A program made the translations under genes and the position numbers. DNA of 64,000 nt from Xaviernesmea rhizosphaerae (GTDB lineage: Bacteria > Pseudomonadota > Alphaproteobacteria > Rhizobiales > Rhizobiaceae). The notes below the pieces were generated by a model, which saw only the letters and a list, made by a program, of their open reading frames with translations, had not been told where the DNA came from and did not search any database. Position 1 is the stretch's first letter. Every line of letters begins with the position of its first letter. Below are positions 52,678 through 62,376 of this stretch, piece by piece. The stretch is taken from positions 62,001 to 126,000 of the forward strand of contig NZ_MKIO01000018.1 in assembly GCF_001938945.1 (NCBI RefSeq). Reading direction: 5' to 3'.

Positions 52678-54132
52678 ATGTTTCTCGGCATCGATCTCGG
52701 CACATCCGGCGTCAAGGCGCTCTTGATGGACGAGGCCCAGCGCATCGTCGGCTCGGCGTCCGCTTCGCTGACCGTGTCGCGTCCGCATCACGGCTGGTCC
52801 GAGCAGGACCCGGCCGACTGGATCCGCGCCACGCAGGAGGCCATTGACGGGCTGAAATCCGCTCATCCGGCCGAGCTCGCCGCCGTCAAGGGCATTGGCT
52901 TGTCCGGCCAGATGCATGGCGCGACGCTGGTCGACGCCGCGGACCAGGTGCTGCGGCCCTGCATCCTGTGGAACGACACGCGCAGCGCCGAACAGGCCGC
53001 GCGGCTCGATGCCGATCCGCGCTTCCGGGCGCTGACGGGCAATATCGTCTTCCCCGGCTTCACCGCGCCCAAGCTCGTCTGGGTCAAGGAAAACGAGCCC
53101 GACCTCTTCGCCAAGGTGGCGAAAGTGCTGCTGCCAAAGGATTATCTGCGCCTCTGGCTGACGGGCGAACATATTTCGGAAATGTCCGATTCGGCCGGCA
53201 CCTCCTGGCTCGATACGGGCAAGCGCGCCTGGTCCGACGACCTTCTGGCGGCAACCGATCTTTCGCGCGCGCAGATGCCGGCGCTGGTCGAGGGCACGCA
53301 AGCCGGCGGGCAGCTGAAGGCGGATCTTGCTGCGCGCTGGGGCATGGGCGCAAGCGTCGTCGTGGCCGGCGGGGCGGGCGACAATGCGGCCTCGGCCTGC
53401 GGCATGGGCACGGTGGCGGAAGGTCAGGCCTTCGTTTCGCTCGGCACATCCGGCGTCCTGTTCGCTGCCAATGACCGCTATCTGCCGAACCCGGAAAGCG
53501 CCGTGCATGCCTTCTGCCATGCGCTGCCCGGCACCTGGCACCAGATGGGCGTGATCCTCTCGGCCACCGATGCGCTGAACTGGCTTTCCGGCGTCACCGG
53601 CACCCCGGCCGCCGGGCTCACCGCAGCGCTGGGCGAGACGCTGAAGACACCCGGTGGCGTCACCTTCCTGCCTTATCTCTCGGGCGAGCGCACGCCGCAC
53701 AATGACGCGGCCATTCGCGGCGCGCTGATCGGCCTTTCCCATGAGAGCGACCCCGCAGCGCTGACTCAGGCGGTGCTCGAAGGCGTGGCCTTCGCCATCC
53801 GCGACAGTCTGGAAGCGCTGAAGAGTGCCGGCACCACGCTCGATGCCGTCACGGCCATCGGCGGCGGCTCCCGCTCGCATTATTGGCTGAAGGCGATCGC
53901 AACGGCACTCGGCCTGCCGGTGGCCTTGCCCGCCGATGGCGATTTCGGCGCTGCCTTCGGCGCGGCCCGGCTCGGCCTCGTCGCCGCGACAGGCGCGGAT
54001 CCCCGGCAGGTCTTCACGGCGCCGGCGACCGCGCAGACCATCCTGCCCGATCCTGCCTTGGCGGAGGCTTTCGAGGAGGCCTATGGCCGCTACCGCGCGC
54101 TTTACCCCGCCATCCGGCCGCTGTCGCACTGA
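52678..54132 (+). CDS. xylB: Xylulokinase
   Basis: The 484-residue FGGY kinase opens FLGIDLGTSGVKALLMDE (phosphate 1 motif) and has GIGLSGQMHGATLVD, LPKDYLRLWLTGE and AIGGGSRSHYWLKAIA. It phosphorylates D-xylulose to xylulose 5-phosphate for the pentose phosphate pathway. Start ATG 52678, with CAGGAG 13 bases upstream. It is 39 bases before xylA. Confidence 0.95.
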   Translation: MFLGIDLGTSGVKALLMDEAQRIVGSASASLTVSRPHHGWSEQDPADWIRATQEAIDGLKSAHPAELAAVKGIGLSGQMHGATLVDAADQVLRPCILWNDTRSAEQAARLDADPRFRALTGNIVFPGFTAPKLVWVKENEPDLFAKVAKVLLPKDYLRLWLTGEHISEMSDSAGTSWLDTGKRAWSDDLLAATDLSRAQMPALVEGTQAGGQLKADLAARWGMGASVVVAGGAGDNAASACGMGTVAEGQAFVSLGTSGVLFAANDRYLPNPESAVHAFCHALPGTWHQMGVILSATDALNWLSGVTGTPAAGLTAALGETLKTPGGVTFLPYLSGERTPHNDAAIRGALIGLSHESDPAALTQAVLEGVAFAIRDSLEALKSAGTTLDAVTAIGGGSRSHYWLKAIATALGLPVALPADGDFGAAFGAARLGLVAATGADPRQVFTAPATAQTILPDPALAEAFEEAYGRYRALYPAIRPLSH

Positions 54133-54171
54133 CGGCAGGCCTTCATTCATCACATCACGGAGGAGACACCC

Positions 54172-55479
54172 ATGAGCACCGGATTTTTCGGCGATATCCA
54201 GAAGATCAAATTTGAAGGCCCCGACAGCACCAATCCGCTGGCCTTCCGGCATTACAATCCCGACGAGATGGTCATGGGCAAGCGGATGGAAGACCATCTG
54301 CGCTTTGCCGTGGCCTATTGGCACAGCTTCGTCTGGCCGGGCGGCGATCCCTTCGGCGGCCAGACCTTCGAGCGCCCCTGGTTCAAGGACACGCTGGATG
54401 CCGCCAGGCTGAAGGCCGACGTCGCCTTCGAATTCTTCCAGCTGCTCGGCGCGCCCTACTACTGCTTCCACGATGCCGACGTGCGTCCGGAAGGCCGGGA
54501 CTTCAAGGAGAACACCGCCAATCTCAACGCCATCGTCGATCACTTCGAGAAGAAGCAGGCCGAAACCGGCGTCAAGCTGCTCTGGGGCACGGCGAACCTG
54601 TTCTCGCACCGCCGCTACATGTCGGGCGCGGCCACCAATCCGGATCCGGATGTCTTCGCTTTCGCCGCCGCCACGGTAAAGACCTGCATCGACGCCACCC
54701 ATCGCCTCAATGGCGAGAACTACGTTTTGTGGGGCGGCCGCGAGGGCTATGAGACGCTGCTCAACACCAATCTGAAGCAGGAGCTGGACCAGCTCGGCCG
54801 CTTCCTCAATCTGGTGGTGGAGTACAAGCACAAGATCGGCTTCAAGGGCACGATCCTGATCGAGCCGAAGCCGCAGGAGCCGACCAAGCACCAGTATGAC
54901 TACGACGTCGCCACCGTCTATGGCTTCCTGAAGACCTATGGCCTGGAGAACGAGGTCAAGCTCAACATCGAGCAGGGCCATGCCATCCTTGCCGGCCATT
55001 CCTTCGAGCACGAGCTGGCGCTGGCCAATGCGCTCGGCGTCTTCGGCTCGATCGACATGAACCGCAACGACTACCAGTCCGGCTGGGACACCGACCAGTT
55101 CCCCAACAATGTGCCCGAGATGGCGCTGGCTTATTATCAGGTTCTTGCGGGCGGTGGCTTCACGACGGGCGGCACCAACTTCGATTCCAAGCTGCGCCGC
55201 CAGTCGCTCGACCCGGAAGATCTGCTGATCGGCCATATCGGCGGCATGGATTGCTGCGCCCGTGGTCTGAAGGCCGCCGCGCGGATGATCGAGGACGGCG
55301 CCCTCTCCAATCCGCTGGCCGAGCGCTATGCCGGCTGGGCGACGGACGAAGGCAAGAAGCGCCTGACCGCCCTTTCGCTCGAAGACCTGACGCAGCTGGT
55401 CGAAAGCTCCGGCCTCAACCCGCAGCCGCGCTCCGGCAAGCAGGAGCTGCTCGAAAACATCGTCAATCGCTATGTCTGA
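54172..55479 (+). CDS. xylA: Xylose isomerase
   Basis: The 435-residue enzyme has all class II XylA markers: [16 protein letters not shown], the catalytic histidine in [11 protein letters not shown], the [15 protein letters not shown] metal-site segment, [17 protein letters not shown] and [15 protein letters not shown]. It converts D-xylose to D-xylulose in the cytoplasm. Ribosome site GGAGGAG precedes ATG 54172. The gene pair xylB-xylA follows the LacI-type regulator. Confidence 0.96.
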   Translation: MSTGFFGDIQKIKFEGPDSTNPLAFRHYNPDEMVMGKRMEDHLRFAVAYWHSFVWPGGDPFGGQTFERPWFKDTLDAARLKADVAFEFFQLLGAPYYCFHDADVRPEGRDFKENTANLNAIVDHFEKKQAETGVKLLWGTANLFSHRRYMSGAATNPDPDVFAFAAATVKTCIDATHRLNGENYVLWGGREGYETLLNTNLKQELDQLGRFLNLVVEYKHKIGFKGTILIEPKPQEPTKHQYDYDVATVYGFLKTYGLENEVKLNIEQGHAILAGHSFEHELALANALGVFGSIDMNRNDYQSGWDTDQFPNNVPEMALAYYQVLAGGGFTTGGTNFDSKLRRQSLDPEDLLIGHIGGMDCCARGLKAAARMIEDGALSNPLAERYAGWATDEGKKRLTALSLEDLTQLVESSGLNPQPRSGKQELLENIVNRYV

Positions 55480-55487
55480 GCGATGAA

Positions 55488-55516
55488 AAAGGCCGGTTCG
55501 CCGCAAGGCGGGCCGG
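55488..55516 (+). terminator. Weak hairpin after xylA
   Basis: GCCGG with CGCC pairs with GGCG and CCGGC around a GCAA loop, with two mismatched positions between the arms. No T-run follows, so it is only a possible transcript end. Confidence 0.35.
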
Positions 55517-55754
55517 CAACATCTTCCGCCGCTCGTCAAAGGGGCGGCGGATTAAATGGTTGTTAGTCCCTTACTGTAATTGTTCAGCCTTAAGTCGATT
55601 TTTTCCATGAGTGCAAGCATCGTGGCCGCGTGCGACAGGCGGGGCCGGACGAGGATCCGGCCAGGCAGGCCGGGGCCGCGATCGCTCTCATGAAGGACAT
55701 GTCTGCCGCCGCATCGCATGAGGGGTGCGGCGGATGCGTTGCTGAGGGGCAAGG

Positions 55755-57275
55755 ATGAGCGACCACCACACCGTTTCCCAGGAACTCAAGGCGCGGCTCG
55801 ACTTCGTCGATTTCGGGCAGAGGCAGGCCGAGGTTCTGGCCGAGGCGCTGCCGACCATCGTCGCGTCGATCGGGCCGGCGCTCGAGCGATTCTACGGGAA
55901 GGCGGCCACGCATCCGCATACGGCGAGCTTCTTTCGCGATCGCGCGCATGTGGAGGCGGCCAAGCAGCGCCAGGCGCAGCATTGGCAGTCGATCGCCTCG
56001 GGTCGTTTCGATGCCGATTATGTCGGCAGGGTCACGGCGATCGGCAAGGCGCATGCCCGCATCGGCCTGGAGCCGCGCTGGTATATTGGCGGCTATTCCC
56101 TGATTCTCGAAACCCTGCTGAAAAGCGTGATCGAAAGCCAGCTCAAGGGCTTCCTGACCCGCGGCAAGGCCGGCGGGCTGGGCGAAAGCGTGGCCGCCGT
56201 GGTCAAGGCCGCGCTGGTGGACATGGACTATGCCATCGCCGTCTATCTCGATGCCCTGCGCGAGGAGCGCGAACAGGTAGAAGCCAAGCAGGCGGCGGCG
56301 GCCCGCGAGCAGGCGGTTGCGCTCGCCGCGCTGGAGCGCGCGCTTTCGGCGCTCGCCGATGGCGACCTGACGAACCAGATCCGCGAGCCGCTGGCGCCGC
56401 AGTTCGAAAGCCTGCGGGAAAATTTCAACCGGGCGCTCGACCGGCTCGACAGCACCATGGGCTCGGTGGTGAGCAGCGCCGAAGAAACGGCCAACAATGC
56501 CGACGAGATGCTTTCGGCAGCCGACGATCTCGCCCGCCGCACCGAGCGCCAGGCCGCCTCGATCGAGCAGACGGTGACCGCACTTGAGCAGATCACCACC
56601 ATCTCCAACCAGTCCGCCAGCCGCACCGATGCCGCCCGCGCCATGGTCGCCCAGGCCAATGAGGAAGCGGGCCGCTCCGGCACCGTGGTTTCAGAGGCGG
56701 TGGCGGCGATGAGCGCGATCGAGGAATCCTCGCGCAAGGTAACGCAGATCATCGGCGTGATCGACCAGATCGCCTTCCAGACCAACCTCCTGGCGCTCAA
56801 TGCCGGTGTCGAGGCCGCGCGTGCTGGCGATGCCGGCAAGGGCTTTGCCGTGGTGGCTCAGGAGGTGCGCAACCTCGCGCAGAAATCGGCCGATGCCGCC
56901 CGCGAGATCAAGTCGCTGATCGACCATTCCTTTTCCGAGGTGCTGCGCGGCGTGTCGCTGGTCAACCGGGCCGGCGAGGCGCTGCAGACCATTGGCAACC
57001 AGGTGGTCAGCATCAACGAACATATCGACGCCATTGCCGGTTCGGCGCGCGAGCAGGCGGTGGGAATCGCCGAGATCAATTCCGCCATCGGCAGCATGGA
57101 CCAGTCGACCCAGCAGAACGCCGCCATGGTCGAGGAAACCAATGCCGCCACCCACGCGCTCGCCGAGGTCAGCGGCAATCTCCGGCATCTGATTTCCCAG
57201 TTCCGCACCTCGTCCAGCCTCGCCCGGTCGGGCGGCGCGAGCGCGGCCGAAACGCAATGGCGCCGCGCGGGCTGA
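55755..57275 (+). CDS. Globin-coupled soluble chemoreceptor
   Basis: The 506-residue protein has no membrane helix. Residues 1-175 form a protoglobin-type sensor with YVGRVTAIGKAHARIGLEPRWYIGGYS over two helices, where the histidine before ARIG is the expected haem ligand. A HAMP-like piece (LSALADGDLTNQIREPL) and a methyl-accepting signalling domain follow, with VIDQIAFQTNLLALNAGVEAARAG as hairpin tip in two stretches. It is of the HemAT kind and should sense oxygen. It stands between xylA and a sugar gene, with no che gene nearby. Confidence 0.9.
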   Translation: MSDHHTVSQELKARLDFVDFGQRQAEVLAEALPTIVASIGPALERFYGKAATHPHTASFFRDRAHVEAAKQRQAQHWQSIASGRFDADYVGRVTAIGKAHARIGLEPRWYIGGYSLILETLLKSVIESQLKGFLTRGKAGGLGESVAAVVKAALVDMDYAIAVYLDALREEREQVEAKQAAAAREQAVALAALERALSALADGDLTNQIREPLAPQFESLRENFNRALDRLDSTMGSVVSSAEETANNADEMLSAADDLARRTERQAASIEQTVTALEQITTISNQSASRTDAARAMVAQANEEAGRSGTVVSEAVAAMSAIEESSRKVTQIIGVIDQIAFQTNLLALNAGVEAARAGDAGKGFAVVAQEVRNLAQKSADAAREIKSLIDHSFSEVLRGVSLVNRAGEALQTIGNQVVSINEHIDAIAGSAREQAVGIAEINSAIGSMDQSTQQNAAMVEETNAATHALAEVSGNLRHLISQFRTSSSLARSGGASAAETQWRRAG

Positions 57276-57576
57276 CACGGCGCTGATCGTCTCCTGCCGG
57301 GGAGGGCGCACGCCGCAAAGGCGTGGCGCCAGCTTTCGCATGCCTATTTAAGACATTGAAAAAAAGTAAAAAATTCGTTTTCACAAGCGCGTTTTCACAC
57401 CATCCGTGCTTGCCTCTCCGCAACAAGATGCTACCTTCCGCCCGCACGGAAACGTTTTCGATCGTTCGGTGCGGCACGGTGTCCCCCTGCAGGAGGCAGG
57501 CGCGGGGCCCAAGATCCGGTCCGGCATGGCCACGTCTTGACGCAGGGGCCGGGATCATCAGGCGGGAGGAGAAGAC
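57276..57576. other. Regulatory interval before the TIM-barrel gene
   Basis: This 301-base interval holds no convincing gene. It has an AT-rich patch (57340-57375), direct CGTTTTCACA repeats at 57376 and 57390, and a LacI-type operator at 57446. It is most likely the promoter region of the downstream sugar gene. Confidence 0.5.
57446..57462. promoter_or_regulatory. LacI-family operator candidate
   Basis: ACGGAAACGTTTTCGAT matches the common LacI-family operator layout of AA-CG-TT about a central CG. The half-sequence CGTTTTC also occurs at 57376 and 57390. Which regulator binds is not shown, though a LacI-type gene lies six kilobases upstream. Confidence 0.55.
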
Positions 57577-58629
57577 ATGAAGACGATCAAGGGGCCGGGC
57601 ATCTTTCTCGGCCAGTTCGCGGGCGATGCGGCACCGTTCAATTCCTGGGATGCGATCACCAAATGGGCGGCCGACAAGGGCTATGTCGGCGTACAGGTGC
57701 CGACCTGGGCCGGCCAGCTGATCGACCTGAAGAAGGCATCGGAGTCCAAGGACTATTGCGACGAATTCGCCGGCAAGGCGCGCGAGAACGGCGTGGAGGT
57801 CACCGAGCTTTCCACCCATCTCCAGGGCCAGCTGGTGGCGGTTCATCCCGCTTATGACGAGGCCTTCGACGGCTTCGCGGCGCCTGAAGTGCGCGGCAAT
57901 CCAAAAGCGCGCCAGCAATGGGCGGTGGAACAGGTGAAGATGGCGCTCAGCGCCTCGAAGAATCTCGGCCTGAAGGCGCATGCGACCTTCTCCGGCGCGC
58001 TGGCATGGCCCTTCATCTATCCCTGGCCGCAGCGTCCGGCAGGACTGGTAGAGACCGCCTTCGACGAGCTGGCCCGCCGCTGGCGGCCGATCCTCGACCA
58101 TGCAGAGGACTGTGGCGTCGACGTCTGCTACGAGATCCATCCCGGCGAGGATCTGCATGACGGCGTGACCTACGAGATGTTCCTGGAGCGCACCGGCAAC
58201 CATGCCCGTGCCTGCATGCTCTACGATCCCTCGCATTACGTGCTGCAATGCCTGGATTATCTCGACAATATCGACATCTACAAGGACCGCATCCGCATGT
58301 TCCATGTGAAGGATGCCGAGTTCAACCCGACCGGGCGCCAGGGCGTATATGGCGGCTATCAGGGCTGGGTCAACCGCGCCGGCCGCTTCCGCTCGCTGGG
58401 CGACGGCCAGGTGGATTTCGGCGCGGTCTTCTCCAAGCTCACCGCCAATGATTTCGACGGCTGGGCCGTGGTGGAATGGGAATGCGCCTTGAAAAACTCC
58501 GAGGACGGCGCCCGCGAAGGGGCCGAGTTCGTCAAGGCGCACATCATCCGCGTCACCGACAAGGCCTTTGACGACTTTGCCGCCGGCGGCACGGACGAGG
58601 CCGCCAACCGGCGCATGCTCGGGCTTTGA
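57577..58629 (+). CDS. Sugar phosphate isomerase/epimerase family TIM-barrel protein
   Basis: The 350-residue protein is a xylose-isomerase-like TIM barrel. Metal ligands can be traced in CYEIHPGEDLH (Glu), MLYDPSHYVLQ (Asp and His), MFHVKDAEF (His) and VVEWEC (Glu). Such enzymes epimerise or isomerise sugars, or act on 3-keto-glycosides. It opens a run with a Gfo/Idh/MocA dehydrogenase and a glucosidase. Start ATG 57577, preceded by GGGAGGAGAAGAC. It has a putative LacI-type operator upstream. Confidence 0.85.
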   Translation: MKTIKGPGIFLGQFAGDAAPFNSWDAITKWAADKGYVGVQVPTWAGQLIDLKKASESKDYCDEFAGKARENGVEVTELSTHLQGQLVAVHPAYDEAFDGFAAPEVRGNPKARQQWAVEQVKMALSASKNLGLKAHATFSGALAWPFIYPWPQRPAGLVETAFDELARRWRPILDHAEDCGVDVCYEIHPGEDLHDGVTYEMFLERTGNHARACMLYDPSHYVLQCLDYLDNIDIYKDRIRMFHVKDAEFNPTGRQGVYGGYQGWVNRAGRFRSLGDGQVDFGAVFSKLTANDFDGWAVVEWECALKNSEDGAREGAEFVKAHIIRVTDKAFDDFAAGGTDEAANRRMLGL

Positions 58630-58635
58630 TGTTCT

Positions 58636-58733
58636 AGAGCATCGGACTGAAATTCGGATACATTCCGATGCTCTATTTTTTGTTTTTGCATCGGATTTTT
58701 CCGAAAACCGGTTCCCACTTTTCGGTCCGATGC
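58636..58733. repeat. Dispersed two-hairpin repeat, copy 5 (modules B and A)
   Basis: Module B (58636-58674) is bounded by AGAGCATCGGACTG and CCGATGCTCT, and module A (58688-58733) runs from GCATCGGATTTTTCCGAAAA to GGTCCGATGC, with a T-rich linker between. It is the mirror image of the copy at 6134-6236. It lies between convergent genes and abuts the stop of the next gene. Confidence 0.85.
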
Positions 58734-58734
58734 T

Positions 58735-59370
58735 TTAAGCCAGCGCTTTCAGAGCGTCGATATCGCCGCTTTCAAGGATGGAGAGATTGGCTTCGAGCTT
58801 GTCGAGAGGCCAGTCCCACCAGGCGACCTGGAGAAGGAGGTCGATCACCTCTTGCGGATAGCGCATGCGAATGAGGCGGGCGGGATTGCCGCCGACAACG
58901 GCATAGGGCGGCACGTCCCGGCTGACCACGGCTTCCGCCGCGACAATGGCGCCATGACCGATCGTCACGCCGGACATGATCGTGGCATTGTGGCAGATCC
59001 AGACATCGTGGCCGACGATCGTGTCGCGGTAGGGCAGGTTCGGATAGCCGAAGGTTTCCGGCGTGAAGATGCGGAACGGATAGGTCGTGAAACCATCCAT
59101 CGGATGGTTGGCATCGGCGCTGATGAAATAGCTGCCCCGGGCGATCTGCACATAGCGGCCGATCACGAGCTTTTCCCTGCTGCTTTCGAAGAGGTAGGGC
59201 GCGAGGATGCCGGCCGTCTCTTCGACGCTGCCGGAATGGGTGTAGTAGCTGAAATCGCCGATCTCCATGCGCGGATGGGTGATCGCATGTTTGAGGTGAA
59301 CGGTATCCCGATAGACCATGCCATTGGGCAGGGTGATGGGATGCAGGGCGTCGGCATTGAGCACTGGCAT
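58735..59370 (-). CDS. CatB-like hexapeptide-repeat acetyltransferase
   Basis: The 211-residue protein has left-handed beta-helix hexapeptide repeats (LVIGRYVQIARGSYFIS, IVGHDVWICHNATIMSGVTIGHGAIVAAEAVV over several turns) and the insertion NHPMDGFTTYPF with the catalytic histidine, plus VVGGNPARLIRMR. It fits the xenobiotic/virginiamycin acetyltransferase group that transfers acetyl from acetyl-CoA to hydroxyl groups. The substrate is not known. Start ATG 59370 (MPVLNADALHP); a frame open far upstream overlaps the Gfo gene antisense and is not used. Confidence 0.88.
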   Translation of the reverse strand: MPVLNADALHPITLPNGMVYRDTVHLKHAITHPRMEIGDFSYYTHSGSVEETAGILAPYLFESSREKLVIGRYVQIARGSYFISADANHPMDGFTTYPFRIFTPETFGYPNLPYRDTIVGHDVWICHNATIMSGVTIGHGAIVAAEAVVSRDVPPYAVVGGNPARLIRMRYPQEVIDLLLQVAWWDWPLDKLEANLSILESGDIDALKALA

Positions 59371-59544
59371 GATGATGACCTTGAGACAAAGCTGAGTGTT
59401 TCCGCAGCGTGGCAACTGCAGGTGATGAAACGACCTCTTGGCCTTGAAGCTCAGCGGTTCATTGTCAGGGCATCCTCTTGATAAGAGGGGATGATAAGAG
59501 ATTCTTTCAAAAAAGACAGCCGAAATGGCTTGAGGAGGACAGAG

Positions 59545-60729
59545 ATGGCGATTGAAAGCAGCAATGAAACGAAGCGTGAAGCGCCGATCCGTCTGGGCAT
59601 GGTCGGCGGCGGCGCCGGCGCCTTCATCGGCGCGGTGCATCGCATTGCCGCGCGGATCGACGGGCAGTTCCAGCTGGTGGCCGGCGCGCTGTCGTCCACG
59701 CCTGATAAGGCGAAGGCCTCCGGCCTCGAGCTCGGTCTCGACCCCGAGCGCACCTATTCCGATTTCCGCGAGATGGCGATCCGCGAATCCGAGCGCTCTG
59801 ATGGCATCGAGGCGGTGGCGATCGTCACGCCGAATCATGTGCACTATGCGGCGGCCAAGGAATTTCTGGAGCGCGGCATCCATGTGATCTGCGACAAGCC
59901 GCTGACCTCCACGCTCGACGACGCCCGGGCGCTCCAGGCCCTGGTGGAAAAGAGCGATGCTCTGTTCGTGCTCACGCACAATTACACGGGATACCCCATG
60001 GTGCGCCAGGCGCGCGCCATGGTGGAGGAGGGCGCGATCGGCGCCGTGCGGCTGGTGCAGATGGAATATCCGCAGGACTGGCTGACGGAGGCGGTCGAGA
60101 AGTCCGGCTCCAAGCAGGCCGGCTGGCGCACCGATCCCGCCCAGTCGGGCGCCGGCGGCTCCACCGGGGATATCGGCACTCATGCCTATAATCTCGGCTG
60201 CTTCGTCTCGGGACTGGAGCTGGACGAGCTTGCTGCCGATCTCGACAGTTTCGTCGAGGGCCGCGCGCTCGACGACAATGCCCATGTGATGATGCGCTTC
60301 AAGGAGAAGGACGGCGTGCGGGCCAAGGGCCTTCTCTGGTGCAGCCAGGTGGCGCCGGGCAATGAGAACGGGCTGCAGCTGCGCATCTATGGCACCAAGG
60401 GCGGCCTGGAATGGACGCAGAAGGACCCGAACTATCTCTGGTACACGCCCTTTGGCGAGCCGAAGCGGCTGATCACCCGCGCCGGCGCCGGCGCCGGCCC
60501 GGCCGCCGCCCGCGTCACCCGCACCCCCAGCGGCCACCCGGAAGGCTATCTGGAAGGCTTCGCCAACATCTACATGGAAGCCGCCCGCGCCATCCAGGCC
60601 GCCCGCAACGGCGTGGCGGTCGATGCCGACGTGATCTATCCGACCATCGAGGACGGCATGAAGGGCATGCTCTTCGTCGATGCCTGCGTCCAGTCCTCGA
60701 AGCAGAACGGGGCGTGGGTCAAGGTCTGA
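59545..60729 (+). CDS. Gfo/Idh/MocA-family dehydrogenase
   Basis: The 394-residue protein has a Rossmann NAD(P) fold with LGMVGGGAGAFIGAVHR and VTPNHVHYAAAKEFLERGIHVICDKPL in two stretches (the lysine of CDKPL is catalytic). GAGGSTGDIGTHAYN follows in the sugar domain. It oxidises a sugar or polyol, possibly to a 3-keto form. Start ATG 59545 because GAGGAGG lies eight bases before it; a start at 59491 is unlikely. It neighbours the TIM-barrel epimerase and a GH1 glucosidase on the same strand. Confidence 0.87.
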   Translation: MAIESSNETKREAPIRLGMVGGGAGAFIGAVHRIAARIDGQFQLVAGALSSTPDKAKASGLELGLDPERTYSDFREMAIRESERSDGIEAVAIVTPNHVHYAAAKEFLERGIHVICDKPLTSTLDDARALQALVEKSDALFVLTHNYTGYPMVRQARAMVEEGAIGAVRLVQMEYPQDWLTEAVEKSGSKQAGWRTDPAQSGAGGSTGDIGTHAYNLGCFVSGLELDELAADLDSFVEGRALDDNAHVMMRFKEKDGVRAKGLLWCSQVAPGNENGLQLRIYGTKGGLEWTQKDPNYLWYTPFGEPKRLITRAGAGAGPAAARVTRTPSGHPEGYLEGFANIYMEAARAIQAARNGVAVDADVIYPTIEDGMKGMLFVDACVQSSKQNGAWVKV

Positions 60730-60890
60730 TCATCGCTTCCGCCGGGCCGACGTCCTCTGGTCGCCGGCCCGGCTTTTGATGTCCTTGCGGGAGCTGACAT
60801 CCGAGGCCGCTCCTGTTGTTGCCCAATTGACTTTTCTCCCGTTCGGTTTACTGCAACGTTTCAGTTCTCACCTGAACCGGACCCGCTGCC

Positions 60891-62258
60891 ATGATCGATC
60901 CCCAGACGCTCGCCGCCCGTTTCCCTGCCGAATTCCTGTTCGGCGTTGCCACGGCCTCTTTCCAGATCGAGGGCGCGTCGAAGGCCGATGGCCGCAAGCC
61001 GTCGATCTGGGATGCATTTTCCAACATGCCGGGCCGGGTCTTCGGAAGGCACAATGGCGATGTCGCCTGCGATCATTACAACCGGCTCGAGGAGGATCTG
61101 GACCTGATCCAGAGCCTCGGCGTCGATGCCTATCGCTTTTCCATCGCCTGGCCACGCGTCATTCCCGATGGCACAGGGCCGATCAATGAGAAGGGGCTGG
61201 ATTTCTACGACCGGCTGGTCGACGGATGCAAGGCGCGTGGCATCAAGACCTTCGCCACGCTTTATCATTGGGATCTGCCGCTGACCCTTGCCGGCGACGG
61301 CGGCTGGACGGCGCGCTCGACGGCTTACGCCTATCAGCGCTATGCCAAGACGGTGATTGCCCGGCTGGGCGACCGTCTCGATGCGGTGGCGACCTTCAAC
61401 GAGCCCTGGTGCTCCGTCTGGCTCAGCCATCTCTATGGTATTCACGCGCCGGGCGAGCGCAGCATGGACGCCGCGCTGCATGCGCTGCACTATACCAATC
61501 TCGCCCATGGTCTCGGCGTGCAGGCGATCCGCGAGGCGCAGCCGGAACTGCCTGTGGGCATCGTCATCAATCCCATGCATGTCATCCCCGGCAGCGACAG
61601 CGAGGCCGACCGGCAGGCGGCCGAGCGCGCCTTCGACTTCCATAATGGCGTCTTCTTCGGCCCACTGTTCAAGGGCGCCTATCCGGAAAGCGTCCTGAGC
61701 GCGTTCGGCGCGCGGATGCCGGCAGTGGAGCCGGAGGATCTGGCCATCATCAGCCAGCCGCTCGACTGGTGGGGCATCAATTATTACACGCCGATGCGCG
61801 TGGCCCATGATCCGGCCGAGGGGGCGGAATTCCCGGCGACGGTCTCCGCGCCGCCGGTGAGCCAAGTGAAGACCGATATTGGCTGGGAGGTCTTCGCCCC
61901 GGCTTTGGGCGACTGCATCCGCACGCTCAATGCCCGGTACGACCTGCCGGCCTGCTACATCACCGAGAACGGCGCCTGCTACAATATGGGCGTGGTCGAT
62001 GGCGTGGTGGACGACCAGCCGCGGCTCGACTACATCGCCGACCACCTGCAGGTCACGGCCGACCTGATTGCCGAAGGCTATCCGATGAAGGGCTATTTCG
62101 CCTGGAGCCTGATGGACAATTTCGAATGGGCCGAGGGATATCGCATGCGGTTCGGCATCGTCCATGTCGATTACGATACGCAAGCGCGCACCATCAAGAA
62201 GAGCGGCCACTGGTATCAGGCACTGGCAAAAGCGCATTCGGCTGCCGCCAGCGCGTGA
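60891..62258 (+). CDS. Beta-glucosidase, glycoside hydrolase family 1
   Basis: The 455-residue enzyme opens FLFGVATASFQIEGASKADG and has TFNEPWCSVW with the acid/base glutamate (E171) and YITENGACY with the nucleophile glutamate. LMDNFEWAEGYRMRFG closes the active site. It hydrolyses beta-glucosides such as cellobiose inside the cell, since no signal peptide is present. Start ATG 60891. It is downstream of the Gfo/Idh/MocA gene by 161 bases. Confidence 0.93.
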   Translation: MIDPQTLAARFPAEFLFGVATASFQIEGASKADGRKPSIWDAFSNMPGRVFGRHNGDVACDHYNRLEEDLDLIQSLGVDAYRFSIAWPRVIPDGTGPINEKGLDFYDRLVDGCKARGIKTFATLYHWDLPLTLAGDGGWTARSTAYAYQRYAKTVIARLGDRLDAVATFNEPWCSVWLSHLYGIHAPGERSMDAALHALHYTNLAHGLGVQAIREAQPELPVGIVINPMHVIPGSDSEADRQAAERAFDFHNGVFFGPLFKGAYPESVLSAFGARMPAVEPEDLAIISQPLDWWGINYYTPMRVAHDPAEGAEFPATVSAPPVSQVKTDIGWEVFAPALGDCIRTLNARYDLPACYITENGACYNMGVVDGVVDDQPRLDYIADHLQVTADLIAEGYPMKGYFAWSLMDNFEWAEGYRMRFGIVHVDYDTQARTIKKSGHWYQALAKAHSAAASA

Positions 62259-62376
62259 AACCGACGGACGGGATCGAGGGCATGAGGCGCGCTGCGTTCG
62301 CCTCATGCGTGAAATTGCTGGAAGCTGCACGTCTCTTGCGCTAGCCTCATAAGCTCACGCTTGGGGAGCGCTCGAT

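Noticed and set aside
51550..55539. 1329-codon open frame on the minus strand across lacI, xylB and xylA
   Set aside because: It runs antisense to three strongly conserved genes and gives a low-complexity Arg/Gly/Ala/His protein, typical of a GC-rich shadow frame.
58735..60537. 600-codon minus-strand reading of the acetyltransferase
   Set aside because: The part upstream of ATG 59370 is antisense to the Gfo/Idh/MocA gene and not conserved; only the C-terminal part is a real protein.
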